A DNA stretch of 63,816 nucleotides from Alphaproteobacteria bacterium (GTDB lineage Bacteria > Pseudomonadota > Alphaproteobacteria > Rhodobacterales > Rhodobacteraceae): contig JAUHWT010000023.1 in the NCBI GenBank assembly GCA_030427145.1, positions 1-63,816 on the forward strand, in the 5' to 3' direction. The number at the start of each line of letters is the position of its first letter. Positions within the stretch are counted from its first letter, which is position 1. Below the pieces are notes generated by a model. That model ran no database searches. It worked only from the letters and a program-made list of their open reading frames with translations, and was not told the origin of the DNA. Positions 37,797-47,258 of the stretch are shown one piece after another. Made by a program: the position numbers and the translations under genes.

Positions 37797-38367
37797 TGGT
37801 CGGGGCCTTTCGCGCGTGGTTGTACGCGAGAATCAGAAACTGCACCGTCAGCGCAACAAGAATGGAAAACAGGAAGGCCTTGATAAGACCGGGGAAAGGT
37901 GGGTTCCATGCGGAGCCGCTGGTCTCAAGCCGGAACTCGCCCTGGGGGGTCCAGAGAGAGCGTTTGACGCCCTGCCAGGACGCCCAGGCAAACATGCCGC
38001 AGGAGGCGGCGCAGACCAGGGAAATGCAGACATCGACGATGCGTCGGGCGCGCGATGAAAGGGTATTGTAAAGGAGAACAACGCGGATGTGTTTGTCCTG
38101 GGCCGCCACGAAAAGCCCGCCGAAGGCGAAGGCCGCGGCGTTGAGCATGATCACCGTTTCATGCGCCCAGGTCGTGGGGCGGTTGAACACGTAGCGCATG
38201 ATGACCTCAAAGAAGAGGATCCCGGCGGAACACAGAATGCCGATGGCAAAGATGATCCCGAGGGCCTGAATGACGCGGCCCAGCAGGCCGGCTTCGGGAA
38301 CGGCATTGGCCAGTTCGCGGGGCGCCTCGCCGACGTCCGGTCCGGTTTGATGATCGTTGGTTGACAT
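37789..38367 (-). CDS. TRAP transporter small permease (DctQ type)
   Basis: 192 residues, four helices. FFEVIMRYVFNRPTTWAHETVIMLNAAAFAFGG is the conserved DctQ helix 2-3 region. Starts at ATG 38367 behind GGGGGGAAGCC. It is separated from dctP by a strong hairpin. Confidence 0.92.
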   Translation of the reverse strand: MSTNDHQTGPDVGEAPRELANAVPEAGLLGRVIQALGIIFAIGILCSAGILFFEVIMRYVFNRPTTWAHETVIMLNAAAFAFGGLFVAAQDKHIRVVLLYNTLSSRARRIVDVCISLVCAASCGMFAWASWQGVKRSLWTPQGEFRLETSGSAWNPPFPGLIKAFLFSILVALTVQFLILAYNHARKAPTND

Positions 38368-38394
38368 GGCTTCCCCCCGGACGCCCTGGGCTGT

Positions 38395-38429
38395 GGCAAA
38401 AGGCCCCGCCGTATTGCAACGGCGGGGCC
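38395..38429 (-). terminator. Intercistronic hairpin between dctP and dctQ
   Basis: A perfect 11-base GC-rich stem (38402-38412 with 38419-38429) with 6-base loop is followed on the minus strand by CTTTTG. Such structures stabilise the binding-protein transcript and lower expression of the membrane subunits. Confidence 0.7.
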
Positions 38430-38451
38430 GGTATTGGTGTTTATGTCCCGT

Positions 38452-39474
38452 TTATTCGGACATCAGGCCCTTTTCCTCAAGGTAGGCTACGAGGGTATCG
38501 TAGACCTTCTGGGATGCGGGCGATGCGGCTGCGGCCTCTTCCCACTGGCTGCGGGCGATGGTGCGGAACTTTGCGCGCTCCTCATCCGACCAGTCATGCA
38601 CGGTGATGCTCTCGTCGAGATTGGCCAGTGCCTCCTCGTCGCTCGCGCGGATCTGGGCGACCTGGTACTCGGCGTATGCGTCGACGCTTTCCTCAAGACC
38701 GGCCTGGATGTCTTCCGGCATGCTGTCCCAGATGCCCTTGTTGATGCTGATCTCGATCAGCGGCAGGGAGTGGAAGCCAGGCTGTACTGGGTGCTTGGCG
38801 ATGTCATGCAGACCCTGGGACTGGTTGGTCGCGAAGGTGCTGTAGTCGGCCGCGTCGATCACGCCCTTGTCCAGCGAGGTGAAGACCTCGGAGCCCGGCA
38901 GGTTCACCGGAGCGGCGCCTGCTGCGGCGAACACCTTCTGCACCATGCCTTCGGGGGCGCGCATTTTCAGACCGGCGAGGTCGTCAACACCGTCGAGCGG
39001 CACCTTCGAGACGAATGCCTCAAGACCGGGTGTGGTTGCACCGATGAAGTGCAGGCCATAGGGCTCGAGCATCTCATTCATCAGTTCCTTGCCACCGCCG
39101 TTGCGGACGAAGTCCAGCATCTGCTCGGGCGCGGACCATGCACCAACCGGGTTTGCGATCAGGCCGAAGGCGGGCTCGCGACCGGAGAAATAGGACGTGT
39201 CGGTCAGGTGGCCGTCAATGATGCCGGCGGCAACCGCGTCCTGGGTTTCGTTATGGGCAACGATGGTCTCAACCGGCAGCAGTTCGACAACCACGCGGCC
39301 ATCGGTTTTTTCCTCAACCAGTTTCGTCCATTCCTGGGCGTAGATGAAGTTCGCGTTGCCGGCGGGATCGGATGACTGGAATCGCAGCGAGTATTCCTGT
39401 GCGGTGGCTGCGGATGCCAGAACGGCGGCCATCACGCCTGCCGCCAGAGGCAGGCTCAGGCTAAATTTTTTCAT
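38452..39474 (-). CDS. TRAP transporter substrate-binding protein (DctP type)
   Basis: 340 residues with a signal peptide ending ...ASAATA-QEYS. The core has the usual DctP features: LKMRAPEGMVQKVFAAAGAAPVNLPGSEVFTSLDKGVIDAADY carries the conserved Arg that binds the substrate carboxylate. GGAGGA precedes the ATG. Substrate unknown; the kinase-aldolase pair suggests a sugar acid. Confidence 0.92.
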   Translation of the reverse strand: MKKFSLSLPLAAGVMAAVLASAATAQEYSLRFQSSDPAGNANFIYAQEWTKLVEEKTDGRVVVELLPVETIVAHNETQDAVAAGIIDGHLTDTSYFSGREPAFGLIANPVGAWSAPEQMLDFVRNGGGKELMNEMLEPYGLHFIGATTPGLEAFVSKVPLDGVDDLAGLKMRAPEGMVQKVFAAAGAAPVNLPGSEVFTSLDKGVIDAADYSTFATNQSQGLHDIAKHPVQPGFHSLPLIEISINKGIWDSMPEDIQAGLEESVDAYAEYQVAQIRASDEEALANLDESITVHDWSDEERAKFRTIARSQWEEAAAASPASQKVYDTLVAYLEEKGLMSE

Positions 39475-39569
39475 CGGACTCTCCTCCTGGGTACCGTTTT
39501 AAAGCCTTTCGCCACGCGGGAATCAGCGCGGCCCGAAAGAGCTTTGCAACTGTATAGGTGGGGTGACAA

Positions 39570-39583
39570 TGGTTACGCAATCA
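39570..39583. promoter_or_regulatory. Candidate LacI-type operator
   Basis: TGGTTACGCAATCA has a central CG and imperfect dyad symmetry (4 of 6 positions per half), the form of LacI/GalR operators. It lies between the divergent dctP and LacI-family genes. Confidence 0.4.
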
Positions 39584-39636
39584 ATTTATCCTGCAAGTCA
39601 GGCCCGTTGAAAGTTGAGGCGCAAGTAACTGAAATC

Positions 39637-40674
39637 ATGTCTGGAAAAAGGTCATCATCCTTGGGCACGCCATCGCTCGCCGATGTTGCGGAGCATGCCG
39701 GTGTCAGCGCTATCACGGTGTCCCGGGCGCTGCGAACCCCGGAAAAGGTCTCAAAGCACCTGCGCGACAGGGTGGAGGCGTCCGTCGCCAAACTGGGTTA
39801 TGTGCCCAACCCGGCGGCGTCGGCTCTGGCCTCGACCGTGAGCACCACGATTGCGCTGATTCTGCCATCCCTGACGAACACGGTGTTCGATGATGTCCTG
39901 CATGGACTGTACGAGGGGCTTGGGGATGCGCCCTATTTTTTGCAGATCGGCAATTCCCATTACAGCGCGCTGAAGGAGGAGGAGCTGATCCGTCAGTTCA
40001 TTCGCCAAAAGCCTGCGGCCTTTATCGTCACGGGATTTGGGCAGACCGAGCAGTCGCACCGGATGCTGAAAAACGCTCGCTGTCCGGTGGTTCAGATCAT
40101 GGATGTGGGACGGGAGACAGTCGACATGTCAGTCGGGTTTGACCATGTGGCGGCCGGGGCGGCGGTGGCGCGGCATTTTCTCGACTGCGACTACCGGAGG
40201 CTGGGATATATTGGCGCGCGGCTCGACGTGCGGTCGCAGCAGCGGATGCAGGGGTTTATTGCGGCGGCGGCCGGGGACGCGCCGGTGGACGACCGGCGCA
40301 TTGCCACGTCGCCTGCTGACTCCTCGGTGGGGCTGGGGCGTCAGCTGCTGGAGCAGCTTCTGGCGCGGGCGCCGGATACGGATGCGGTTTTCTGCAACAA
40401 TGACGATCTGGCGGTTGGGGCGTTGATGGAAGCGCGGCGGCGGAAGTTCGATGTGCCGAATGCCCTCGGCATTTGCAGTTTCCATGACAATGAGTTTGCG
40501 CGTCACATGATCCCGCCGATTACGGCAATTGCCACGCCCCGGAAGGAGATCGGAAAACGGGCCATTGAGATGGTGCTGGCGGAGATCAGGGAGCCGAATT
40601 CGGTTCGGGAGCGGCACTGCGATCTCGGCTTTGAACTGATGCACCGGGAGACCACACGACCGGTTGCCGGTTGA
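39637..40674 (+). CDS. LacI-family transcriptional regulator (GntR-like)
   Basis: 345 residues from ATG 39637. The N-terminal helix-turn-helix and hinge read LADVAEHAGVSAITVSRALRTPEKVS and LGYVPNPAASALAS. The periplasmic-binding-like effector domain follows. It resembles gluconate-type repressors. Divergent from the TRAP-kinase-aldolase genes, which it presumably represses without substrate. Convergent with the PLP enzyme gene, 12 bases between stops. Confidence 0.92.
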   Translation: MSGKRSSSLGTPSLADVAEHAGVSAITVSRALRTPEKVSKHLRDRVEASVAKLGYVPNPAASALASTVSTTIALILPSLTNTVFDDVLHGLYEGLGDAPYFLQIGNSHYSALKEEELIRQFIRQKPAAFIVTGFGQTEQSHRMLKNARCPVVQIMDVGRETVDMSVGFDHVAAGAAVARHFLDCDYRRLGYIGARLDVRSQQRMQGFIAAAAGDAPVDDRRIATSPADSSVGLGRQLLEQLLARAPDTDAVFCNNDDLAVGALMEARRRKFDVPNALGICSFHDNEFARHMIPPITAIATPRKEIGKRAIEMVLAEIREPNSVRERHCDLGFELMHRETTRPVAG

Positions 40675-40686
40675 GCCCGCCCTGCC

Positions 40687-41811
40687 CTACCAGCCGCTGA
40701 AGCGTTTCCAGACCGGCATTTCGGGACCACCATCGGCCGGGATCACGTGATAGCGGTCGTGCTGGGCGGCCGTCGCGCAGGCGTGGTTTGGCAGGATGCG
40801 CAGGCGTGTTCCAGGCGGCAGGTCGGGCATTGCCGCGCCGGAGCCCTCGCGTACGGAGATGATGCCGTGTTCCTGGTTCGCGGATGACAGGATGAGATCG
40901 GGAAGAATTTCGCCAGCCTCATTGCAGACCAGGCCGTAGCCCTGGTCCACGGCCTGGGCGGCGGTGCCACGGTCGCGGGACATGGCCATCCAGCCCGCAT
41001 CCACGATGGTCCAGCCGCGCTCCGGTTTCTGGCCGATGACCGTGGTCAGAACGGAGATGGCGATGTCGTCGGGATCACAGACGCCAATTCCGGCCATGAC
41101 AAGATCGAAGAACACGTAAACCCCGGCCCGCATTTCCGTGACGTCGGTCAGATCACGGGCGGCATGGGTCGTTGGAGTGGAGCCGACGCTGACAATGGGA
41201 CAGGGCAGACCGGCTGCGCGCAGGCGTTCAGCGGCCTGTACGACTGCAGCGCGTTCGGTTTCGGCGAATTCAGCCTGGGCGTCGCGGCCACTGGCGCCGT
41301 AGCTTTCGCCCGCATGGGTCATGACGCCGCGCAGGGGAATGCCGCCGTCATGGAGGATGCGGGCGATTGGCACGAGAGCGGGATCGTCGGGAACGAGACC
41401 GCCGCGATGACCGTCGCTGTCGATCTCGATGAGGACCGGGATGCCGCCGCCCGCCGCAACCACGGCTTCCGCCTGGGCGGTGCTGTCGAGGATCACCATG
41501 AGGTCGCAGCCACGGCTGCGAATGTCTAGAACCTGGGCAAGCTTCTGCGGTGCGATGCCAACCGCGTAGAGAATGTCGGTGAAACCCGCGTCGGCGAACA
41601 CCTCGGCTTCGGCGAGTGTCGAGACCGTTACGGGCGGATTCGGGCTTTCGGTCAGGCGGTGCGCGACCTCAACGTTTTTGCAGGTCTTGAGATGTGGGCG
41701 CAAGGTCACGCCCAGCTCCCGTGCCCGGTCGGACAGGCGGTCGACGTTGCGCGTCATGCGTGCCTCATCGAGCAGCAGGCAGGGTGTGGGCAGAGTGTCG
41801 AAATTTGGCAC
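40687..41811 (-). CDS. DSD1/D-threonine-aldolase-family PLP enzyme
   Basis: 374 residues from the GTG at 41811 (AGGAG 7 bases upstream). Fold type III PLP enzyme: the Schiff-base lysine is in TLRPHLKTCKN. The C-terminal metal site is the His and Cys of LPNHACATAAQHD, shared by D-threonine aldolases, D-serine dehydratases and 3-hydroxyaspartate aldolases. Last gene of the tartrate operon, 78 bases after the nearer dehydrogenase. A beta-hydroxy amino acid such as 3-hydroxyaspartate, the amino analogue of tartrate, is a plausible substrate (inference). Confidence 0.85.
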   Translation of the reverse strand: MPNFDTLPTPCLLLDEARMTRNVDRLSDRARELGVTLRPHLKTCKNVEVAHRLTESPNPPVTVSTLAEAEVFADAGFTDILYAVGIAPQKLAQVLDIRSRGCDLMVILDSTAQAEAVVAAGGGIPVLIEIDSDGHRGGLVPDDPALVPIARILHDGGIPLRGVMTHAGESYGASGRDAQAEFAETERAAVVQAAERLRAAGLPCPIVSVGSTPTTHAARDLTDVTEMRAGVYVFFDLVMAGIGVCDPDDIAISVLTTVIGQKPERGWTIVDAGWMAMSRDRGTAAQAVDQGYGLVCNEAGEILPDLILSSANQEHGIISVREGSGAAMPDLPPGTRLRILPNHACATAAQHDRYHVIPADGGPEMPVWKRFSGW

Positions 41812-41889
41812 GGGTGGCTCCTGTCCGGTTTGGGGATGCGGCCTGACCTTTTCACCGAACCGGCCGCATTCATTCAACCCTGTTCCGCG

Positions 41890-42960
41890 TCAGGTCAGGG
41901 CGTCGGCAATGGCTTTACCACAGGCAACGGTATCCGCGCCGCCGCCGAGATCGGGCGTGCGGAGTTTGTCCTGAGCAAGAACGGTTTCGATGGCGGATAC
42001 GATATCCGCCGCCGCCTCGCCGTGGCCGAGGTGGTCGAGCATCATGGCACCGGCCCAGATCTGGCCGACCGGGTTGGCTATGCCCTGCCCCGCGATGTCC
42101 GGGGCGGAGCCGTGAACGGGCTCGAATAGGGAGGGAAAGTCGCCCTCCGGGTTGATGTTGCCGGATGGAGCAATGCCGATGGTGCCGGTGCAGGCCGGAC
42201 CGAGATCGGAGAGGATGTCACCAAACAGGTTTGAGGCCACCACGACGTCGAAACGGTCTGGGTTCAGCACAAAATGGGCGGTCAGAATGTCGATGTGGTA
42301 TTTGTCGACGCTGACCTCCGGGTAGTTTGCTGCCGCTTCCTCCACGCGTTCGTCCCACCAGGGCATGGTGATGGAGATGCCGTTGGATTTGGTGGCGGAG
42401 GTCAGGCGTTTGCGCGGACGGCTTTGCGCCAGGTCAAAGGCGTATTTCAGAACCCGGTTCACGCCATGGCGGGACATGACGGTTTCCTGCATGACCACCT
42501 CGCGCGGGGTGCCCTCGAACATGCGGCCACCGATGGAGGAGTATTCGCCCTCGGTGTTCTCGCGCACGATCCACATGTCGATGTCGCCCGGTTTGCGCCC
42601 GGCCAGGGGACAGGGCACGCCAGGCATCAAACGCGCGGGGCGCAGGCTGATATACTGGTCGAACTGGCGGCGGAACTGTATCAGGGAGCCCCAGAGCGAG
42701 ATGTGGTCCGGTACGGTTTCCGGCCAGCCCACCGCGCCGAAGAAAATCGCGTCGTGGTTCTCGATCCGCGCCTTCCAGTCATCGGGCATCATTTTGCCGT
42801 GTTTCGCGTAGTAGTCGCAGGAGGCAAAATCGAACTCGTCGAATTCGATGCCGATGTCATGGCGTTTGGCAACGGCCTCAAGCACCCGCAGCCCCTCCGG
42901 CACGACTTCCTTGCCGATGCCATCACCGGCGATAACGGCTATTTTGAGCTGGTTGCTCAT
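41890..42960 (-). CDS. ttuC: Tartrate/D-malate dehydrogenase (TtuC type)
   Basis: 356-residue beta-decarboxylating dehydrogenase of the isocitrate/isopropylmalate family. The RENTEGEYSSIGGR substrate loop, TKSNGISITMPWWD with the catalytic lysine and ASNLFGDILSDLGPACTG with the metal aspartates are all intact. EPVHGSAPDIAGQGIANP fits NAD specificity. TtuC-type enzymes oxidise tartrate to oxaloglycolate or decarboxylate it. Its neighbour 10 bases away is a paralogue. Confidence 0.88.
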   Translation of the reverse strand: MSNQLKIAVIAGDGIGKEVVPEGLRVLEAVAKRHDIGIEFDEFDFASCDYYAKHGKMMPDDWKARIENHDAIFFGAVGWPETVPDHISLWGSLIQFRRQFDQYISLRPARLMPGVPCPLAGRKPGDIDMWIVRENTEGEYSSIGGRMFEGTPREVVMQETVMSRHGVNRVLKYAFDLAQSRPRKRLTSATKSNGISITMPWWDERVEEAAANYPEVSVDKYHIDILTAHFVLNPDRFDVVVASNLFGDILSDLGPACTGTIGIAPSGNINPEGDFPSLFEPVHGSAPDIAGQGIANPVGQIWAGAMMLDHLGHGEAAADIVSAIETVLAQDKLRTPDLGGGADTVACGKAIADALT

Positions 42961-42969
42961 AGGGTCACC

Positions 42970-44052
42970 TTACTCGTTCCGGCCGCGAAGAGCCTCCATC
43001 ACCGCATCCGTAACCTTTCTGGTGGTCGCGTTGCCACCAAGATCGGGCGTGTGCAGCTCGGGATTTGCCGTCACGGTCTCCACCGCGTGCATCAGACGGT
43101 CAGCGGCGGGTTTTTCGCCAAGGTGCTCCAGCATCATGGCGGCGGTCCAGAAGGTGGCGACCGGGTTGGCCGTGCCCTTGCCGGTGATGTCGAAGGCGCT
43201 TCCGTGGATCGGTTCGAACATGGACGGGGTCTCACGCTCGGGGTTAAGATTGGCGGTTGGGGCGACGCCGATGGAGCCGGAAAGCGCGGCGGCGAGGTCC
43301 GAGAGGATATCCGCGTGCAGGTTCGTGGCAACGATTGTGTCGAGGCTTCCAGGGTCCATGACCATGCGGACGGTCATGGCATCGACAAGCATTTTGTCCC
43401 AAGTGACATCGGGGAAGTCCTTGGCCACCTCTGACGCGATCTGGTCCCACAGGACCATTCCGTGCCGCTGGGCGTTGGATTTGGTCACGACCGTCAGCAG
43501 CTTGCGGGGGCGGCTCTGTGCCAGTTCAAAGGCGAAGCGGATGATGCGTTCCACACCGGCGCGGGTGAAGATCGAGACGTCGGTGGCAACTTCGAGCGGC
43601 AGGCCGGGATGGGAGCGGCCACCCTGCCCCGCGTATTCGCCCTCGGAGTTCTCACGCACGATGACCCAGTCAAGCTCGCCGTCGTTGACATTGCGCAGGG
43701 GCGACCGGATACCGGGCAGGACGCGCGTGGGGCGCACGTTGGCGTACTGGTCGAGCGGCTGGCAAATCGCGAGGCGAAGGCCCCAGAGGGTGAGGTGGTC
43801 GGGCACGTCCGGCGCGCCAACCGCTCCGAAGAGGATGGCGTCGAATTTTCGCAGCTGGTCCGCGCCGTCCTTTGGCATGAACTCGCCCGTGCGCTTGTAG
43901 CGGTCGGTTGACCAGTCGAACCCCTCGACCTCGAATTCAAAGCCGCCGTCACGTTCGGCCAGTACGTCGAGGACCTCCAGGCAGGCATCAACAACTTCCA
44001 CGCCTATCCCGTCGCCGCCGATGGCGGCGATTTTGTGCAGTCTCTTGCTCAT
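42970..44052 (-). CDS. Second tartrate/isopropylmalate-type dehydrogenase
   Basis: 360 residues, clearly paralogous to the next gene. Motifs: RENSEGEYAGQGGR, TKSNAQRHGMVLWD and ATNLHADILSDLAAALSG, with EPIHGSAFDITGKGTANP. It has the same decarboxylating-dehydrogenase fold but diverges in the substrate loops, so it may take a different tartrate stereoisomer or malate. It follows the permease gene by 13 bases in the operon. It is not LeuB by context. Confidence 0.83.
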   Translation of the reverse strand: MSKRLHKIAAIGGDGIGVEVVDACLEVLDVLAERDGGFEFEVEGFDWSTDRYKRTGEFMPKDGADQLRKFDAILFGAVGAPDVPDHLTLWGLRLAICQPLDQYANVRPTRVLPGIRSPLRNVNDGELDWVIVRENSEGEYAGQGGRSHPGLPLEVATDVSIFTRAGVERIIRFAFELAQSRPRKLLTVVTKSNAQRHGMVLWDQIASEVAKDFPDVTWDKMLVDAMTVRMVMDPGSLDTIVATNLHADILSDLAAALSGSIGVAPTANLNPERETPSMFEPIHGSAFDITGKGTANPVATFWTAAMMLEHLGEKPAADRLMHAVETVTANPELHTPDLGGNATTRKVTDAVMEALRGRNE

Positions 44053-44065
44053 TCAGGTCTCCAGT

Positions 44066-46069
44066 TCAGAAAAACAGTCCGATTGGCATGCGCAGAAGCA
44101 GCACATTTGCCATCAGCCACCAGAAGCCGGTGCAGATAACGGCCCCGGCCAGGATCCAGATCGCCCAGGTCCTGGGCGGTCTGGGTTCAAAATTTGCGGT
44201 CAGCATGATCAGAATGAACGCGATGAAGCTGCTGACCAGGAAGCCAAGCATGGGCATGAAGATCACCCAGCCCATCATTATCGCGGCCAGGGCAAGGCGG
44301 CGTTTTGCCCCGGCGTCGAAGGCAACACCCTCACCCGGTTCGCCAGCGGGACGGCGCAGGTGCTGCACGATCAGAACGACCGAGAGGCCGATCAGCGCGA
44401 CGGCGATTGTTTTGGGGAACACCGAGCCCAGCGGCGACATGGCGCCGGCCAGCGTGTAGATCCAGATACCCAGAAGAATAAACAGACCAGCAATGACCAT
44501 GGACGGAACGTCCCGGGTTTTTACCGCGGCGGGAATGTTCAGCCCCGCGTCCGAGAGGGGTGATCCGGAGCCTTCCAGTTGTTTGCGGCGGCGGGATTTC
44601 CATTCTGACCAGAGCGGGAATGCGAGTGTCAGAACGGCCGCAAGGATGATGCCGATGCTGATGGGCCGGTTGAAAAACATGCCCGGCAGCTGCTGCGTCG
44701 CGTTGCCGATCAGCCAGGTCTGCACGAAGCCCTGTTCCGCGATGGAGCCGAGCACGAGGCCGAGGACGATGGGTGACGGCTGGAAACCGTAGCGGTTCAG
44801 GATCCAGGCGAGTACACCGAGGCCGACCATCAACTGCGCATCTTCAACATTTGAGTGGATGGCGAAGGACCCGATGATGGTCATCAAAGCCACGGTGGGC
44901 GCGAGCAGTGTCTTGGGCACCTTGATGATCGAGTTATAGGCGTAGCGACCGATCAGCAGACCCACGGGCAGCATAAGAACCGTCGCGATCAGCAGACCCC
45001 AGATGAAGGTGTAGACGACCGGCGCATCATTGCTGAACAGCGTCGGGCCGATCTTGATGCCCTGCACCAGCAGCGCGCCGAGAATGATGGCGTCGGGCGG
45101 CGTGCCGGGAATGCCGAGCACGAGTGTAGGGATGAAGCCGCCTCCCACCGTGGCGTTGTTGGCGGCCTCGGTCGCGACCACGCCGTCCGGGTTGCCCTTG
45201 CCGAAACTTCCGGGATCGTCGGAGGCACGGCGGGCCTCGGAATAGGACACCAGACCGGCGATGGAACCGCCGGCACCGGGCAGGATTCCAATGACGGTGC
45301 CGATAATGGAGGAGCGGATGATGTTGAACTTGCGCTTCATAGCCAGCCCGAAACCTTCCGCGAGGCGCAGACCGCCGGTCTCGGAGGGCTTGAGATGCGG
45401 GTCGCGGGTGGCGACGAGATCAAGAATGACCGGGATACAGTAAAGCCCGATGATGGCGGAGGTGAGGTCCACGCCGGCGAGGAAGCGCTGCATGTCCATT
45501 GTGTAGCGCACATCGCCGCCCACCACCGCCACGCCGACCATGGACAGGAAGAGACCGATGCAGGCGCCGATCAGGCCCTTCATCGTGTTGCCGACCGACA
45601 GGGCCGAGATCAGGGTCAGGCCGAAGATCGCAAGCCAGAAATATTCGGTGGGCCCGAACGCGAGAGCCACCGCCGCAAGCGGGGGCGCCATCAGGAGAAG
45701 GGCAATGGCACCCACGATGCCACCGGAGACGGATGCGAGGGTGGCGAGGGATACGGCCAGGCCCCCGTCACCGCGTTTGGCCATTGGAAAACCATCGAAA
45801 GTGGTGGCAATGGCGGAGGGCGTGCCGGGCGTGTTGACCAGGATGGCGGCATAGGCACCGCCATATATCGCACCGGTGTAGATCGCGCCGAGGGCAATGA
45901 GGCCCGCGGCGGGATCCATGGTGAAGGTAAAGGGGACGAGAACGGCCACCGCCATGGTTGCCGAAAGTCCAGGCAACGCGCCGATCACCGTACCCAGTGC
46001 CACGCCCACAAGCGCAAGCACCAGGTTGAACGGCGTCAGAGCGTTCAGCAGATAGCCGAAAACGTCCAT
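44066..46069 (-). CDS. Tripartite tricarboxylate transporter, TctA-TctB fusion
   Basis: 667 residues. The first ~505 are a TctA permease (VGVALGTVIGALPGLSATMAVAVL at the start and GTPGTPSAIATTFDG-like loops). The last ~155 contain four more hydrophobic helices with the layout of TctB (VPSMVIAGLFILLGIWIY and GFLVSSFIAFILIMLT). A typical TctA is near 500 residues and TctB is a separate gene, so this is a natural fusion. No separate tctB is present. Imports a carboxylate delivered by the binding protein encoded 12 bases upstream. Confidence 0.88.
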   Translation of the reverse strand: MDVFGYLLNALTPFNLVLALVGVALGTVIGALPGLSATMAVAVLVPFTFTMDPAAGLIALGAIYTGAIYGGAYAAILVNTPGTPSAIATTFDGFPMAKRGDGGLAVSLATLASVSGGIVGAIALLLMAPPLAAVALAFGPTEYFWLAIFGLTLISALSVGNTMKGLIGACIGLFLSMVGVAVVGGDVRYTMDMQRFLAGVDLTSAIIGLYCIPVILDLVATRDPHLKPSETGGLRLAEGFGLAMKRKFNIIRSSIIGTVIGILPGAGGSIAGLVSYSEARRASDDPGSFGKGNPDGVVATEAANNATVGGGFIPTLVLGIPGTPPDAIILGALLVQGIKIGPTLFSNDAPVVYTFIWGLLIATVLMLPVGLLIGRYAYNSIIKVPKTLLAPTVALMTIIGSFAIHSNVEDAQLMVGLGVLAWILNRYGFQPSPIVLGLVLGSIAEQGFVQTWLIGNATQQLPGMFFNRPISIGIILAAVLTLAFPLWSEWKSRRRKQLEGSGSPLSDAGLNIPAAVKTRDVPSMVIAGLFILLGIWIYTLAGAMSPLGSVFPKTIAVALIGLSVVLIVQHLRRPAGEPGEGVAFDAGAKRRLALAAIMMGWVIFMPMLGFLVSSFIAFILIMLTANFEPRPPRTWAIWILAGAVICTGFWWLMANVLLLRMPIGLFF

Positions 46070-46081
46070 TCCTGTTTCCCG

Positions 46082-47035
46082 TTACTCGATGATGCCGAGG
46101 GCTTTGGCGCCTTCGGTGTACTCTTCGGTCCGGGCGGCGACGAACTCATCCATGTCCGCATAGCCGACATCGGTCAGCACGAAGCCGCCGCCTTCCATTT
46201 TCTCAACGAATGCGGGCTGCGAATTGATCTCGGAAACGATGTCGGAGATTTTCTGGCGCATTTCCTCGGATGTGGAATCCGGCACGGCCACACCGCGATA
46301 GGCGCCGCCGACGATGTCATAGCCAAGCTCCTTGAAGGTGGGCACGTCGGGGAATGCGGGCATGCGTTCCTCCGAGGCCACCGCGAGGATGCGGATCTCA
46401 TCGCCCTGGCTGACCCCGGAGGTTGCGTAGTTGAACCCGGCCGTTGTCTGGCCACCGAGAATTGCCGTGATGGACGGACCGGTTCCGGTGAAGGGAACGT
46501 AGGTGGTGACGATGTCGGCGGCGTCATTGAGCTGTACGCTGGCCAGGTGGTTGGCGGAGTTGGAGCCGGAACCCGCAAATGTGGCCATGCCTGGGTTGGC
46601 TTTGGCGTATTCGATCAGCTGCTCTAGCGTTTCAAACTCGCTTTCCTTGCGCACAATGACGGCGTTGGGCGTGTAATGGAAATAATGGACGGGTGTGAGG
46701 TCCTCGGTGGCGTAACCAACCGACCCGGCCAGGGGCTGCAGGATGGTGTGGGGCATGTTGATGCCCATGATGGTATAGCCGTCACCTGGCAGTGAGTTCA
46801 GCTGCGACCAGGCCTGCGCACCACCGGCACCCGGCTGGTACTGGATCACGACCTGCTGGCCCGTCACGGCTTCCCATTCGGACTGCTGGAAACGGGCTGA
46901 CACGTCGGACTCGCCACCGGCATTGAACGGAATGATGTAGGTCATCGCCTTGGTCGGGAAATCGTCAACCGACTGCGCCGCCAACGGGGTCGCGGCCAGT
47001 ACTCCGGCCAGAATGGTTGCAAAATTGAATTTCAT
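46082..47035 (-). CDS. Tripartite tricarboxylate transporter binding protein (TctC/Bug)
   Basis: 317 residues from ATG 47035 behind GGAGGAAC. A signal peptide ends at LAAQS. The Bug-fold motif YIIPFNAGGESDVSARF contacts carboxylates, and GTADI-like PFTGTGPSITAILGGQT follows. First gene of the tartrate operon. It binds a dicarboxylate in the periplasm and hands it to the TctAB fusion. Confidence 0.9.
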   Translation of the reverse strand: MKFNFATILAGVLAATPLAAQSVDDFPTKAMTYIIPFNAGGESDVSARFQQSEWEAVTGQQVVIQYQPGAGGAQAWSQLNSLPGDGYTIMGINMPHTILQPLAGSVGYATEDLTPVHYFHYTPNAVIVRKESEFETLEQLIEYAKANPGMATFAGSGSNSANHLASVQLNDAADIVTTYVPFTGTGPSITAILGGQTTAGFNYATSGVSQGDEIRILAVASEERMPAFPDVPTFKELGYDIVGGAYRGVAVPDSTSEEMRQKISDIVSEINSQPAFVEKMEGGGFVLTDVGYADMDEFVAARTEEYTEGAKALGIIE

Positions 47036-47220
47036 TTGTTCCTCCACATGAACTGCCGTGGCCTCGCCACGGACAGGCGCAGGGGCGAAGGCCCTTGTCG
47101 GAACCATTGCTGGTCTTCTATCGGCATCCTCCCCTTTCCCGTTCCGCAACGACCGCGCGTGATACGGGGGTCCGTCGGTTTCTCACCTTCGAACCGAAAC
47201 AAACTATAGACTGGTGCCTG

Positions 47221-47245
47221 AAATTAATTAATTTCCAAAATGGAA
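47221..47245. promoter_or_regulatory. Overlapping palindromes upstream of the first LysR gene
   Basis: AAATTAATTAATTT (47221-47234) is a perfect palindrome and TTCCAAAATGGAA (47233-47245) is a second inverted repeat. They sit in the 223-base divergent region between the binding-protein gene and lysR. A LysR binding site is likely. Confidence 0.5.
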
Positions 47246-47258
47246 TATCATTATTGCG

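Noticed and set aside
44855-46627. 590-codon frame opposite the TctA gene
   Set aside because: Gly/Asp/His-rich shadow; the other strand has membrane helices and transporter signatures.
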